The notes under the pieces: generated by a model
Seen by the model: the letters and a program-made list of their open reading frames with translations, nothing else
Database searches by the model: none
Told to the model about the DNA's origin: nothing
Translations under genes and position numbers: made by a program
NCBI GenBank assembly: GCA_903934275.1
Contig: CAIZNF010000304.1
Span: 1 to 5,507 of the forward strand
Direction of reading: 5' to 3'
DNA: 5,507 nucleotides
From: an uncultured Nitrosomonadales bacterium
GTDB lineage: Bacteria; Pseudomonadota; Gammaproteobacteria; Burkholderiales; Gallionellaceae
Shown: positions 1 through 5,407 of the stretch, piece by piece
How the letters are laid out: every line of letters starts with the position of its first letter
Numbering within the stretch: position 1 is the stretch's first letter

Positions 1-688
1 CCAGCAACCCGGCAACCATCCGCACGCGCGGCGCTTGGGACTGGCGTTTGATGTTTTCCCAGAACAACCCGATTGCAAGCAAATTAGGCAAGGTACCCAA
101 ACCGAATGCCAGCATGATCAGCGCACCACTTTTTGCATTGCCACTGGACAATGCGGTGACCAGTACGCTGTACACTAGGCCGCACGGTAGCCAGCCCCAT
201 AACACGCCGAGCAGAAAGGCGCGCGCAGGTGTGGCAACCGGCAACAAGCCGTGTGCCAGCGGCTGGATGCGTTGCCACAACACGCTACCAACTTGTTCGA
301 TACGCCGTACCATGCCCCATATTCCGGCAAGATACAACCCCAACGCAATCAGCATAAAGCTGGACAGCATAAACAACAGATGCTGCACCGGTACCGTATC
401 GCGCAGCAACATCCCGGCTTGCCCTATTGCACCAGCCAGCGCACCTGCGACCATATAACTGGACAACCGTCCACCGTTGTACGCCAGATGAAACGGCCAG
501 CGTGTGCGCCCATTCAACCAAATTCTCTCCCGAAGGGAGAGTCGTTCGCCCTTTCTCCCTCCGGGGGAAAGTTGGATAGGGGGAAGTTGCGCTGAGAGAA
601 TGCCAACGATGCTACCGCACATGCCAATGCAATGCACGCCGCCGAGCAATCCGACAAAAAATACCGCGATGATGCTGAAGTCGGTCAT
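1..688 (-). CDS. TauE/SafE family (DsbD_2-like) membrane protein, 3' end cut by window edge
   Basis: Reading the minus strand from ATG at 688 gives 229 codons with no stop before the window edge, so the C-terminus is missing. The protein is hydrophobic with several membrane segments (about residues 5-33, 75-95, 103-125, 155-180, 186-209). Two signatures place it in the 'sulfite exporter TauE/SafE' (UreH/DsbD_2-like) group: GGVHCIGMCGS at 16-26, with Cys20 and Cys24, and LWGWLPCGLVYS at 163-174, with Cys169; LAYNGGR at 68-74 is also typical. Family members are inner-membrane proteins, often near cytochrome oxidase or metal genes; the substrate is not established and cannot be read here. Residues 35-56 are encoded by a palindromic DNA repeat and make the loop after the first membrane segment roughly 15-20 residues longer than I expect. 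The start has only a weak ribosome site (GGAT, about 10 bases upstream). It lies 66 bases after bioD in the same direction, so read-through is possible. Confidence 0.85.
   Translation of the reverse strand, partial: MTDFSIIAVFFVGLLGGVHCIGMCGSIVGILSAQLPPIQLSPGGRKGERLSLRERIWLNGRTRWPFHLAYNGGRLSSYMVAGALAGAIGQAGMLLRDTVPVQHLLFMLSSFMLIALGLYLAGIWGMVRRIEQVGSVLWQRIQPLAHGLLPVATPARAFLLGVLWGWLPCGLVYSVLVTALSSGNAKSGALIMLAFGLGTLPNLLAIGLFWENIKRQSQAPRVRMVAGLL
521..586 (+). repeat. Double-hairpin palindromic repeat lying in frame inside the TauE/SafE gene
   Basis: Two tandem hairpins are visible. The first is CTCTCCC-GAA-GGGAGAG (525-541), a perfect 7-bp stem. The second pairs 551-559 with 563-571 (9 bp with one G-T) around a TCC loop. 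A G-rich tail follows: 563-586 matches the reverse complement of 3339-3362 at 20 of 24 positions, so this is one copy of a repeat family with a second copy between bioF and bioH. The element is about 66 bases, a multiple of three, and encodes residues 35-56 of the membrane protein without breaking the frame. The outer boundaries are estimated. Confidence 0.75.
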
Positions 689-697
689 AAAAGCGCT

Positions 698-787
698 ATC
701 CGCGGATTATGCAGGTTATATAAAGGTTCTCTGTATTCGACATAGATAGCCGTTTTAACCTGCGTCAATCCGTGTAATCTGCGGATC
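698..787. repeat. Inverted-repeat element overlapping the 3' end and stop codon of bioD
   Basis: The right arm (753-787) is identical at 32 of 35 positions to 2440-2474 at the end of bioH; all three differences are C/T. It encodes the last residues of BioD and its TAA stop. A degraded left arm in inverse orientation may be present at 698-718 (ATCCGC, GGATT and GCAGGTTA blocks in the expected order with about 10 bases missing). The right arm is clear; the left arm is tentative. The 66-base gap between the TauE/SafE start and the bioD stop consists mostly of this element, and no clear promoter is seen in it. Confidence 0.7.
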
Positions 788-1459
788 AGGTGCGCCTTCT
801 TCCAATAATCTCAGATCTAACCAACCCGCCGCCACACGCGCGTCCACCAGTGCCATGTGCGGCACGACTCCCAGCAGCGGCGCATTGATACGCTGCCGCA
901 ACGCGGCGATATTTTCGTTCAACATCACCATGTTTGCGTCCCGCACATTGGACACCCACCCCGCCAGCGTCAAGCCGCGCGCCGCAATCGCCTCAACCGT
1001 GAGCAGTGCCTGATTCAAACAACCCAGCCGCATTCCGACCACCAGAATAATCGGCAATCCCAACTGCTCCACCAGATCCGCGCTGTCCTGCCAAGAATTA
1101 AGCGGCACAAGAAAGCCCCCGGCACCTTCTACAACTACCATATCAGCTTGCGCATTCAATTCCGAGAACGATTCAAGGATGCGCGGAAAGCTGATATTGA
1201 TGCCGACGAATTGTGCTGCCAGATGTGGCGCGACGACTTGCTCAAAACAATACGGATTGATTTGTCCTTTGCTGGCCAGCACATTGCTGGCGGCGCGCAA
1301 TTGCGTGACATCTTCATGTTGATCATCGTCGGTGCAACCGGTCGCCACCGGTTTCATTCCGACCACGCGCTTGCCCTGAGCTGCAAAGCTATACAACAGC
1401 GCGCAACTGACCAGCGTTTTGCCCACTCCCGTATCGGTGCCTGTGATGAAATAATTCAT
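755..1459 (-). CDS. bioD: Dethiobiotin synthetase BioD
   Basis: This 234-residue cytoplasmic enzyme uses ATP and CO2 to close the ureido ring on 7,8-diaminopelargonate, giving dethiobiotin, the next-to-last step of biotin synthesis. The P-loop GTDTGVGKT is at 7-15 (Lys14, Thr15). MKPVATGC at 35-42 carries the conserved lysine (Lys36) corresponding to that of the KPVASG motif, and EGAGGFLVPL at 111-120 is the second nucleotide/substrate motif. The length is slightly above the usual ~225 because residues 225-234 (DPQITRIDAG) come from a DNA repeat and are not part of the family fold. I chose ATG 1459 rather than the GTG at 1525 because MNYFITGTDTGVGKT is the normal N-terminus and this ATG overlaps the bioC stop (ATGA, 4 bases), implying translational coupling; no strong separate ribosome site is present. 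It is the last biotin gene of the cluster. Confidence 0.96.
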   Translation of the reverse strand: MNYFITGTDTGVGKTLVSCALLYSFAAQGKRVVGMKPVATGCTDDDQHEDVTQLRAASNVLASKGQINPYCFEQVVAPHLAAQFVGINISFPRILESFSELNAQADMVVVEGAGGFLVPLNSWQDSADLVEQLGLPIILVVGMRLGCLNQALLTVEAIAARGLTLAGWVSNVRDANMVMLNENIAALRQRINAPLLGVVPHMALVDARVAAGWLDLRLLEEGAPDPQITRIDAG

Positions 1460-2328
1460 GTTAATTTGAACGGTGTTCTGATAATCGCCGCGCCGTCCGC
1501 AGTCACGCGCGGCTGCGGTTTCCACGCATGCCCATAGATCACTTCATAGGTTGCTGGCAGCTTGCCGTCACGGCGCGACCGTTCGTAATTTTCCACCAAA
1601 TTCGACCATGCATTTTTCCCCATCAATCCCTGCCCGCGCCCTGCGGTGGCGTTGTGTGCGCCGATGCGCTTCAGGTCATGTAACACACCGCGGACATCCT
1701 CATAGGTCAGCGTAATGTACTCCATGTCCATTACCGGCTCGGCAAATCCGGCATGCACCAGCATGTCGCCGATATCGTGCATATCGGCAAAGCGGTTTAG
1801 GTGGTTGTGCCGATCCACCCCGTCAAAAGCGCGGCGCAACTCCTTCAAAGTGTCCGGCCCAAAAGTGCTGAACATCAGCAGCCCGTCCGTTTTCAGTACA
1901 CGATGTAACCCGACAAAAGTAGCGGGCAGGTTATTGCACCACTGCACCGCCAAATTTGACCACACCATCTCCACGCTATTCTGGGCCAATGGCAGGGCTT
2001 CGATGTCGCCGCATACCTGTATTTGTTGCGCGCCGCTGAATAATTTGCGCCACCAGCCAGAATGGCTGCGCGCGGTCTGCAACATGGCGGTGGCGATATC
2101 CAGCGCAATCATCTGCGCCGCCGGGTACTTTGCCGCCAGTTGGCGCGTACCCCAGCCGGTGCCGCTGCCTGCATCGAGGATGTACAGGGGTTGCAGCTTT
2201 ATATAATCGAGCCGCTCCAGCATGCGCCCGCACACTTCGCGTTGCAATATTGCCGCAGCATCATAGTCTGCCGCCGCGCGATTGAAGGCGCGGCGAACTT
2301 CACGTTTATCGATTTCAAATTCTTTCAT
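1456..2328 (-). CDS. bioC: Malonyl-ACP O-methyltransferase BioC
   Basis: A 290-residue SAM-dependent methyltransferase. BioC methylates the free carboxyl of malonyl-ACP, disguising it so that fatty-acid synthesis can elongate it to pimeloyl-ACP methyl ester. The N-terminus (FNRAAADYDAAAILQREV, 15-32) is typical of BioC. The SAM-binding motif I is LDAGSGTG at 51-58, and the acidic residue that binds the SAM ribose is probably Asp77 in MIALDIATAML. IEALPLAQNSVEMVWSNLAVQW (about 109-130) covers the usual motif III/IV region. ATG 2328 is preferred over the in-frame ATG at 2346: it has AAGGG five bases upstream and begins directly with the conserved part, while 2346 has no ribosome site. The gene overlaps bioD by four bases and lies 113 bases after bioH. 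Pairing with bioH in one cluster supports the BioC-BioH route. Confidence 0.95.
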   Translation of the reverse strand: MKEFEIDKREVRRAFNRAAADYDAAAILQREVCGRMLERLDYIKLQPLYILDAGSGTGWGTRQLAAKYPAAQMIALDIATAMLQTARSHSGWWRKLFSGAQQIQVCGDIEALPLAQNSVEMVWSNLAVQWCNNLPATFVGLHRVLKTDGLLMFSTFGPDTLKELRRAFDGVDRHNHLNRFADMHDIGDMLVHAGFAEPVMDMEYITLTYEDVRGVLHDLKRIGAHNATAGRGQGLMGKNAWSNLVENYERSRRDGKLPATYEVIYGHAWKPQPRVTADGAAIIRTPFKLT

Positions 2329-2333
2329 GAAAA

Positions 2334-2338
2334 CCCTT
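2334..2338 (-). promoter_or_regulatory. Ribosome binding site of bioC (AAGGG)
   Basis: On the minus strand AAGGG lies five bases before ATG 2328. It decides the start against the upstream in-frame ATG at 2346. Confidence 0.7.
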
Positions 2339-2348
2339 GTCCGCATAA

Positions 2349-2364
2349 CCAGCGACTTGGCTGG
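2349..2364 (-). other. Small hairpin in the bioH-bioC gap
   Basis: CCAGC (2349-2353) pairs with GCTGG (2360-2364) around a 6-base loop, just upstream of the bioC ribosome site on the minus strand. No run of T follows, so it does not look like a terminator. It could affect bioC translation or mRNA processing, but it may be chance. Confidence 0.3.
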
Positions 2365-2401
2365 CGTCTTTTGACAGCCTAGTCGAATGGCTAGTAGTTA
2401 C

Positions 2402-2474
2402 ATCAGATTTCGCAGATTACACAGATTAGAAAAGGCGGGTTTTAATCTGCGTCAATCTGTGTAATCTGTGGATC
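2402..2474. repeat. Inverted-repeat element overlapping the 3' end and stop codon of bioH
   Basis: CAGATTACACAGATT (2413-2427) is the exact reverse complement of 2454-2468, giving a 15-bp stem around a 26-base loop; a few outer positions pair imperfectly. The right arm (2440-2474) is 32/35 identical to 753-787 at the end of bioD. On the minus strand it encodes the BioH tail DPQITQIDAD and the TAA stop. This is the better preserved of the two copies. It fills much of the 113-base bioH-bioC gap and is not followed by a T-run on the minus strand, so I do not call it a terminator. Confidence 0.8.
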
Positions 2475-3305
2475 GTTCTTTAAAAACCTTATCAGTTGCC
2501 CCATAAATTCATCCGGGTGTGACAGAAACGGCGCGTGCGCCGCCCCCGCGATGATCGCCAATCGCGCATCCGGCAGTTGCGCCGCCAGGTAGCGCGATGC
2601 CTGCGGCGGCGTGAGCGTATCACGTTCGCCGCCAATCACCAGCGTGGCTTGTTTCACGTCCGGCAACACGCCCCGCAGATCGCAATCGCGCAAGATTGCC
2701 AGCCCGGCTTGCAATGCGTCCAAATTTGGCTCCCCACGGCTGGATAATGCGCTACGCAGTTCTGCCAATAATTCACGCTCCCGTTCGCTGCCGCGCACTT
2801 GCAGCGCGAGGAAGCGCCGCAGTGTCAGCGCGTAATCCTGTTGCAGCGCAGCGGCAAATTCCGCCAGGGCCTCCGCCGTCATCGCGCATTCCCAATCCGG
2901 GCTGCGCACAAAGCATGGCGTGCTCGCCACCAGCACCAGGCGGTTCACCTGGTTCGGGTGGCGCGCCGCCCAACGCAATGCAATCTGCCCGCCCAGCGAC
3001 CAGCCGCAGACGGCGAGCGGTTCGCTGAATTGCGCGGACAGCTGATCGACGATAGAGTCCAATGCGGCAGGAAGTGGGGGGTGGGAAGTGGGGAGTAGGT
3101 GACTTGTCCCTTGTTTCTCACTCCCTACGTCACATTCCCCGCTCCCCGCACTAAACCCGTGCCCCGGTAAATCCACCGCCAGCACGCGGAAATGTTTTGC
3201 CAATTGTCCCGCAACACCGCCCCACATTCCACCATGCATACCCCAGCCGTGAATCAGCAGCAGCGGTGCGCCGCTGCCGTAGCTATCAACGTGCATGGCG
3301 GCCAT
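2442..3305 (-). CDS. bioH: Pimeloyl-ACP methyl ester carboxylesterase BioH, with a repeat-derived insertion and tail
   Basis: An alpha/beta hydrolase of 287 residues. BioH hydrolyses the methyl ester of pimeloyl-ACP methyl ester, ending the BioC-started chain and freeing pimeloyl-ACP for BioF. Visible motifs are the oxyanion-hole stretch IHGWGMHGGMW (18-28), DLPGHG (45-50), the nucleophile elbow GWSLGG (101-106, Ser103), GGERDTLTPP (225-234, Asp229) and AAHAPFLSHP (255-264, His257). The triad is complete. It is longer than E. coli BioH (256) for two reasons: residues about 53-79 are encoded by a G/C-rich repeat between DLPGHG and the elbow, and residues 278-287 are encoded by another repeat. 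Start: ATG 3305 has GAGAAAG a few bases upstream; ATG 3296 matches the usual family start (MHVDSYG) but lies far from that site. The longer frame from 3353 runs into repeat DNA and is unlikely. Confidence 0.92.
   Translation of the reverse strand: MAAMHVDSYGSGAPLLLIHGWGMHGGMWGGVAGQLAKHFRVLAVDLPGHGFSAGSGECDVGSEKQGTSHLLPTSHPPLPAALDSIVDQLSAQFSEPLAVCGWSLGGQIALRWAARHPNQVNRLVLVASTPCFVRSPDWECAMTAEALAEFAAALQQDYALTLRRFLALQVRGSERERELLAELRSALSSRGEPNLDALQAGLAILRDCDLRGVLPDVKQATLVIGGERDTLTPPQASRYLAAQLPDARLAIIAGAAHAPFLSHPDEFMGQLIRFLKNDPQITQIDAD
3071..3149. repeat. G-rich/C-rich quasi-palindromic insertion inside bioH
   Basis: On the plus strand a G-rich arm holds two copies of GGAAGTGGGG (3070-3079 and 3084-3093). 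It is followed by GTGAC (3099-3103), a spacer, GTCAC (3129-3133) and a C-rich arm with TCCCCGCTCCCCGC (3136-3149). The arms can pair imperfectly. Composition differs sharply from the surrounding gene, and the encoded residues (about 53-79, with SGECDVGSEKQGTSHLLPTS) have no counterpart I recognise in BioH. The stretch is about 78 bases and keeps the frame. Boundaries are estimated. Confidence 0.6.
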
Positions 3306-3338
3306 TTTCTTTCTCAATGATGATATCCGCCATACACG

Positions 3339-3442
3339 CTTCCCCCTCCCCAACCCTCCCCCGATGCCCTCTCCTCAATCCTCTCCCGCAAGCGGGCGAG
3401 GAAGCAAACGAAAAAAGTAATTGTTGATCCCTGCGGGAGAGG
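3339..3442 (-). repeat. Palindromic repeat element between bioF and bioH
   Basis: CCTCTCCCGCA (3380-3390) recurs in inverse orientation at 3432-3442. The first copy also forms a local hairpin, 3379-3389 with 3392-3402 (10 of 11 pairs, AA loop). A C-rich stretch follows on the plus strand; read on the minus strand it ends in GGGGGA-GGGTTGG-GGAGGGGGAAG (3362 to 3339), which matches the tail of the element at 563-586 at 20 of 24 positions. The element occupies most of the 164-base bioF-bioH gap and ends about 33 bases before the bioH start, so the bioH leader lies right next to it. No standard terminator with a T-run directly after a stem was found. Confidence 0.7.
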
Positions 3443-3469
3443 TAAGCGGATCGCTGCGCGAATTTTTTG

Positions 3470-4624
3470 TTACTGTGCAAGCTCATGCAGCGCCTCAATC
3501 AAGCGTGCCACGTCATCGGTGCTGTGTGCGGCGGATAAAGTGATGCGCAAGCGCGCTGTTCCCTGCGGTACGGTGGGCGGGCGGATCGCCGCGACCCATA
3601 TACCGCGCTCGCGCAGTGCCTCGCTCAATGCCAGCGCCGCATGGTTGTCGCCGATCAACAACGGCTGGATCGCCGTATCCGACGGCATCAACTTCCACGG
3701 CAAACCTGCCAGCCCGTCGCGCAGTTGCCCGATCAATTTGCGCAAATGTTCGCGCAACGCATCACCTTGCACGATAAGTTTCAGGCTCTCCAGCACCACA
3801 CTGGACAATGCGGGCGGTGTGGCCGTGGTGTAGACATAGCTGCGCGCATGATTGATGAGTGTGCCGATCACCACCCGCTCGGCCGCGACAAATGCGCCGA
3901 ATACCCCGGCCGCCTTGCCCAGCGTGGCCATGTAGATGATGCGCTGTGCTGTGATGCCGAAATGTGCCAACGATCCGCGCCCCTGCTCGCCCAGCACGCC
4001 GAAGCCGTGTGCATCGTCAACCAGCAGCCACGCATCGTGTTGTTCGCATAATGCCAGCAATTCCGGTAATGGCGCGAGGTCTCCGTCCATGCTGAACACC
4101 GCATCGGTGACGATAAGTTTGCGCCCGCTTCCGGCCTGTTCCAGCAATTGCGCCAGTTGCGTCATATCGCCGTGACGATAACGCTTTACCGTGGCGCGCG
4201 ACAGCAGCATCGCATCGTTCAATGAGGCGTGATTGAGTTTGTCGGCGAATACTGTATCTCCTTTGCCGACCAGCGCCTGAACCGCGCCGAGGTTGGCCAT
4301 GTAGCCGGTGGAAAACAGTAACGCGGCGGGCTTTTTGGCAAATGTTGCAAGTGCGTTTTCAAGTTGATGGTGCGCAATACCATGCCCGCTCACCAGATGC
4401 GCCGCACCTGCGCCCACGCCATATTGCGCCGCACCCTGTTGCAGCGCGGCAATGAGTTGCGGGTGATTTGCCAAGCCGAGGTAATCGTTGCTGCAAAATG
4501 CCAGATAGGGGGTTTTCCCGATAACGATGTGCGGGGCTTGCGGGCTTTTTAACACTTTCCGCTGGCGCAGCAACCCGAGCGCGGCGCGCTCGTCGAGCTC
4601 GCGTTGAAATTCTGCATACGGCAT
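3470..4624 (-). CDS. bioF: 8-amino-7-oxononanoate (KAPA) synthase BioF
   Basis: A 384-residue PLP enzyme of the alpha-oxoamine synthase family, cytoplasmic. It condenses pimeloyl-ACP (or -CoA) with L-alanine, releasing CO2, to form KAPA, the first step of biotin ring assembly. Visible landmarks are FCSNDYLGLANHP (43-55), GAGAAHLVSGHGIAHHQLE (71-89), the cofactor-stacking His in NHASL (His132), VFSMDGDLAPL (176-186), VDDAHGFG (202-209; Asp203 and His206 are the likely PLP contacts), and the Schiff-base lysine Lys237 in TLGKAAGVFGAF. Length matches E. coli BioF (384), and nothing appears truncated. ATG 4624 is the only sensible start (MPYAEFQREL), but its ribosome site is weak. It is the first gene of the minus-strand cluster and is divergent from pyrE. 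bioH follows after a repeat-filled gap of 164 bases, so bioH-bioC-bioD may partly depend on their own expression signals. Confidence 0.97.
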   Translation of the reverse strand: MPYAEFQRELDERAALGLLRQRKVLKSPQAPHIVIGKTPYLAFCSNDYLGLANHPQLIAALQQGAAQYGVGAGAAHLVSGHGIAHHQLENALATFAKKPAALLFSTGYMANLGAVQALVGKGDTVFADKLNHASLNDAMLLSRATVKRYRHGDMTQLAQLLEQAGSGRKLIVTDAVFSMDGDLAPLPELLALCEQHDAWLLVDDAHGFGVLGEQGRGSLAHFGITAQRIIYMATLGKAAGVFGAFVAAERVVIGTLINHARSYVYTTATPPALSSVVLESLKLIVQGDALREHLRKLIGQLRDGLAGLPWKLMPSDTAIQPLLIGDNHAALALSEALRERGIWVAAIRPPTVPQGTARLRITLSAAHSTDDVARLIEALHELAQ

Positions 4625-4675
4625 CAGTTAAACCAGCCTGTCATTTTTGGCAGCCATCATCCTGATATTTTTCAC

Positions 4676-4708
4676 TGGGGATAATCGGGGAAGATCATTT
4701 CGGGGAAA
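4676..4708 (+). promoter_or_regulatory. Three GGGGAWA/GGGGAA direct repeats and a TTTC-GGG-GAAA dyad upstream of pyrE
   Basis: TGGGGAT (4676-4682), CGGGGAA (4686-4692) and CGGGGAA (4701-4707) are spaced 10 and 15 bases apart, roughly one and one and a half helix turns. The last copy lies in a short dyad, TTTC (4698-4701) and GAAA (4705-4708) around GGG, where the -35 of the pyrE promoter would fall. This could be an operator for pyrE or for bioF. No regulator is identified, and it does not match the BirA consensus I know. Confidence 0.3.
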
Positions 4709-4721
4709 CCGAGTGTGCCAT

Positions 4722-4727
4722 TATAAT
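4722..4727 (+). promoter_or_regulatory. -10 box (TATAAT) of the likely pyrE promoter
   Basis: A perfect TATAAT lies 32 bases before the pyrE ATG, predicting a leader of about 25 bases. The -35 position at 17-18 bp spacing (TTTCGG/TTCGGG near 4698-4704) is a poor match, so either an activator or a weak basal promoter is implied. The hexamer is part of the palindrome ATTATAAT (4720-4727), so TATAAT also reads on the minus strand (4725 to 4720) toward bioF, again with no good -35. The rest of 4625-4759 shows no other clear signal. Confidence 0.5.
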
Positions 4728-4759
4728 GATACCCATTGCCCCAACCTACCGAAATTGCC

Positions 4760-5407
4760 ATGTCCAATTTTAAACAGGATTTCATCCGCTTTGCCGTCCA
4801 GCAAAATGTGCTGTGTTTTGGCGAATTTCAGACCAAGGCAGGGCGTTTGTCGCCTTATTTTTTTAATGCCGGATTATTCGATGACGGCGCGTCGCTAAGA
4901 AGCTTGTCACAGTTTTATGCGCAGGCCATTCTCGCCTCCGGTTTACCTTTTGATATGCTGTTCGGTCCGGCTTACAAAGGTATCACGCTGGCTGCCGGTG
5001 CAGCCATCGCCCTGGACGAGCAGGGGCGCAATGTGCCATTTTGCTATAACCGCAAGGAGGCCAAGGATCACGGCGAAGGCGGCATGACTGTAGGCGCGAA
5101 ACTGCAAGGCCAGGTGCTGATTATCGATGATGTGATTTCCGCCGGAACTTCGGTGCGCGAATCCATCGAATTGATCCGCGCGGCTGGAGCTGAGCCTTGC
5201 GGCGTGGCCATCGCACTGGATCGCATGGAGCGCGGCCAAGACGAACTCTCCGCCGTGCAGGAGGTGCAGCGCAACTTTGGCATTCCGGTGGTGTCTATCG
5301 CCACGCTGGACGACCTGCTCGATTATTTGCAGGATGAGCCGGTGTTGGTGCAGAATCTTGCCGCTGTGCAATCTTATCGTAACCGTTATGGAGTAAAAAA
5401 TGATTAA
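4760..5407 (+). CDS. pyrE: Orotate phosphoribosyltransferase PyrE
   Basis: A 215-residue cytoplasmic enzyme (E. coli PyrE has 213). It transfers orotate onto PRPP to form orotidine 5'-phosphate in de novo pyrimidine synthesis, working as a dimer. The N-terminus [20 protein letters not shown] and [18 protein letters not shown] (23-40) are typical of the proteobacterial enzyme. [10 protein letters not shown] (69-78) is conserved, the mobile catalytic loop [12 protein letters not shown] is at 97-108, and the PRPP-binding motif [13 protein letters not shown] is at 119-131. I chose ATG 4760 rather than TTG 4736 because it gives the family N-terminus and because TTG 4736 lies at the predicted transcription start. 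No Shine-Dalgarno sequence is visible before ATG 4760. The stop overlaps the next gene's start by eight bases, so the two are probably co-transcribed. It is divergent from the biotin cluster. Confidence 0.97.
   Translation: MSNFKQDFIRFAVQQNVLCFGEFQTKAGRLSPYFFNAGLFDDGASLRSLSQFYAQAILASGLPFDMLFGPAYKGITLAAGAAIALDEQGRNVPFCYNRKEAKDHGEGGMTVGAKLQGQVLIIDDVISAGTSVRESIELIRAAGAEPCGVAIALDRMERGQDELSAVQEVQRNFGIPVVSIATLDDLLDYLQDEPVLVQNLAAVQSYRNRYGVKND
5390..5393 (+). promoter_or_regulatory. Ribosome binding site of the DUF4124-type gene (GGAG)
   Basis: GGAG inside the end of pyrE lies six bases (TAAAAA) before ATG 5400, an optimal spacing. It supports the overlapping start of the next gene. Confidence 0.75.

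Noticed and set aside
521..586. Frameshift or pseudogene in the TauE/SafE gene
   Set aside because: The frame stays open through the repeat, and conserved motifs lie in the same frame on both sides, so it is an in-frame insertion and not a broken gene.
689..754. Promoter for the TauE/SafE gene (CATAAT-like -10 at 711-706, minus)
   Set aside because: No -35 resembling the consensus exists at 16-18 bp spacing, and the region looks like degenerate repeat; read-through from bioD is equally likely.
1460..1525. GTG-started 22-residue N-terminal extension of BioD
   Set aside because: It would overlap bioC deeply and precede the conserved MNYFITGTDTGVGKT start; the ATGA overlap at 1456-1459 explains translation better.
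857..1537. Long plus-strand open frame (226 codons) opposite bioD
   Set aside because: It lies antisense to a clearly recognised bioD with full motifs, and its product is rich in His, Arg and Gln with no recognisable domain, as expected of a shadow frame.
3306..3353. Upstream-extended start of bioH
   Set aside because: The extra residues (MGRGKRVWRISSLRKK) are encoded partly by the G-rich repeat tail, and no ribosome site favours it.
3411..3455. Possible rho-independent terminator after bioF (GATCC...GGATC and a T6 run on the minus strand)
   Set aside because: The stem is only 5 bp with a 17-base loop, and the T-run is about 10 bases beyond it, so it does not fit a standard terminator.
4736..4759. 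TTG start for pyrE
   Set aside because: It lies at the predicted transcription start and adds residues absent from the family; [12 protein letters not shown] at 4760 is the normal N-terminus.
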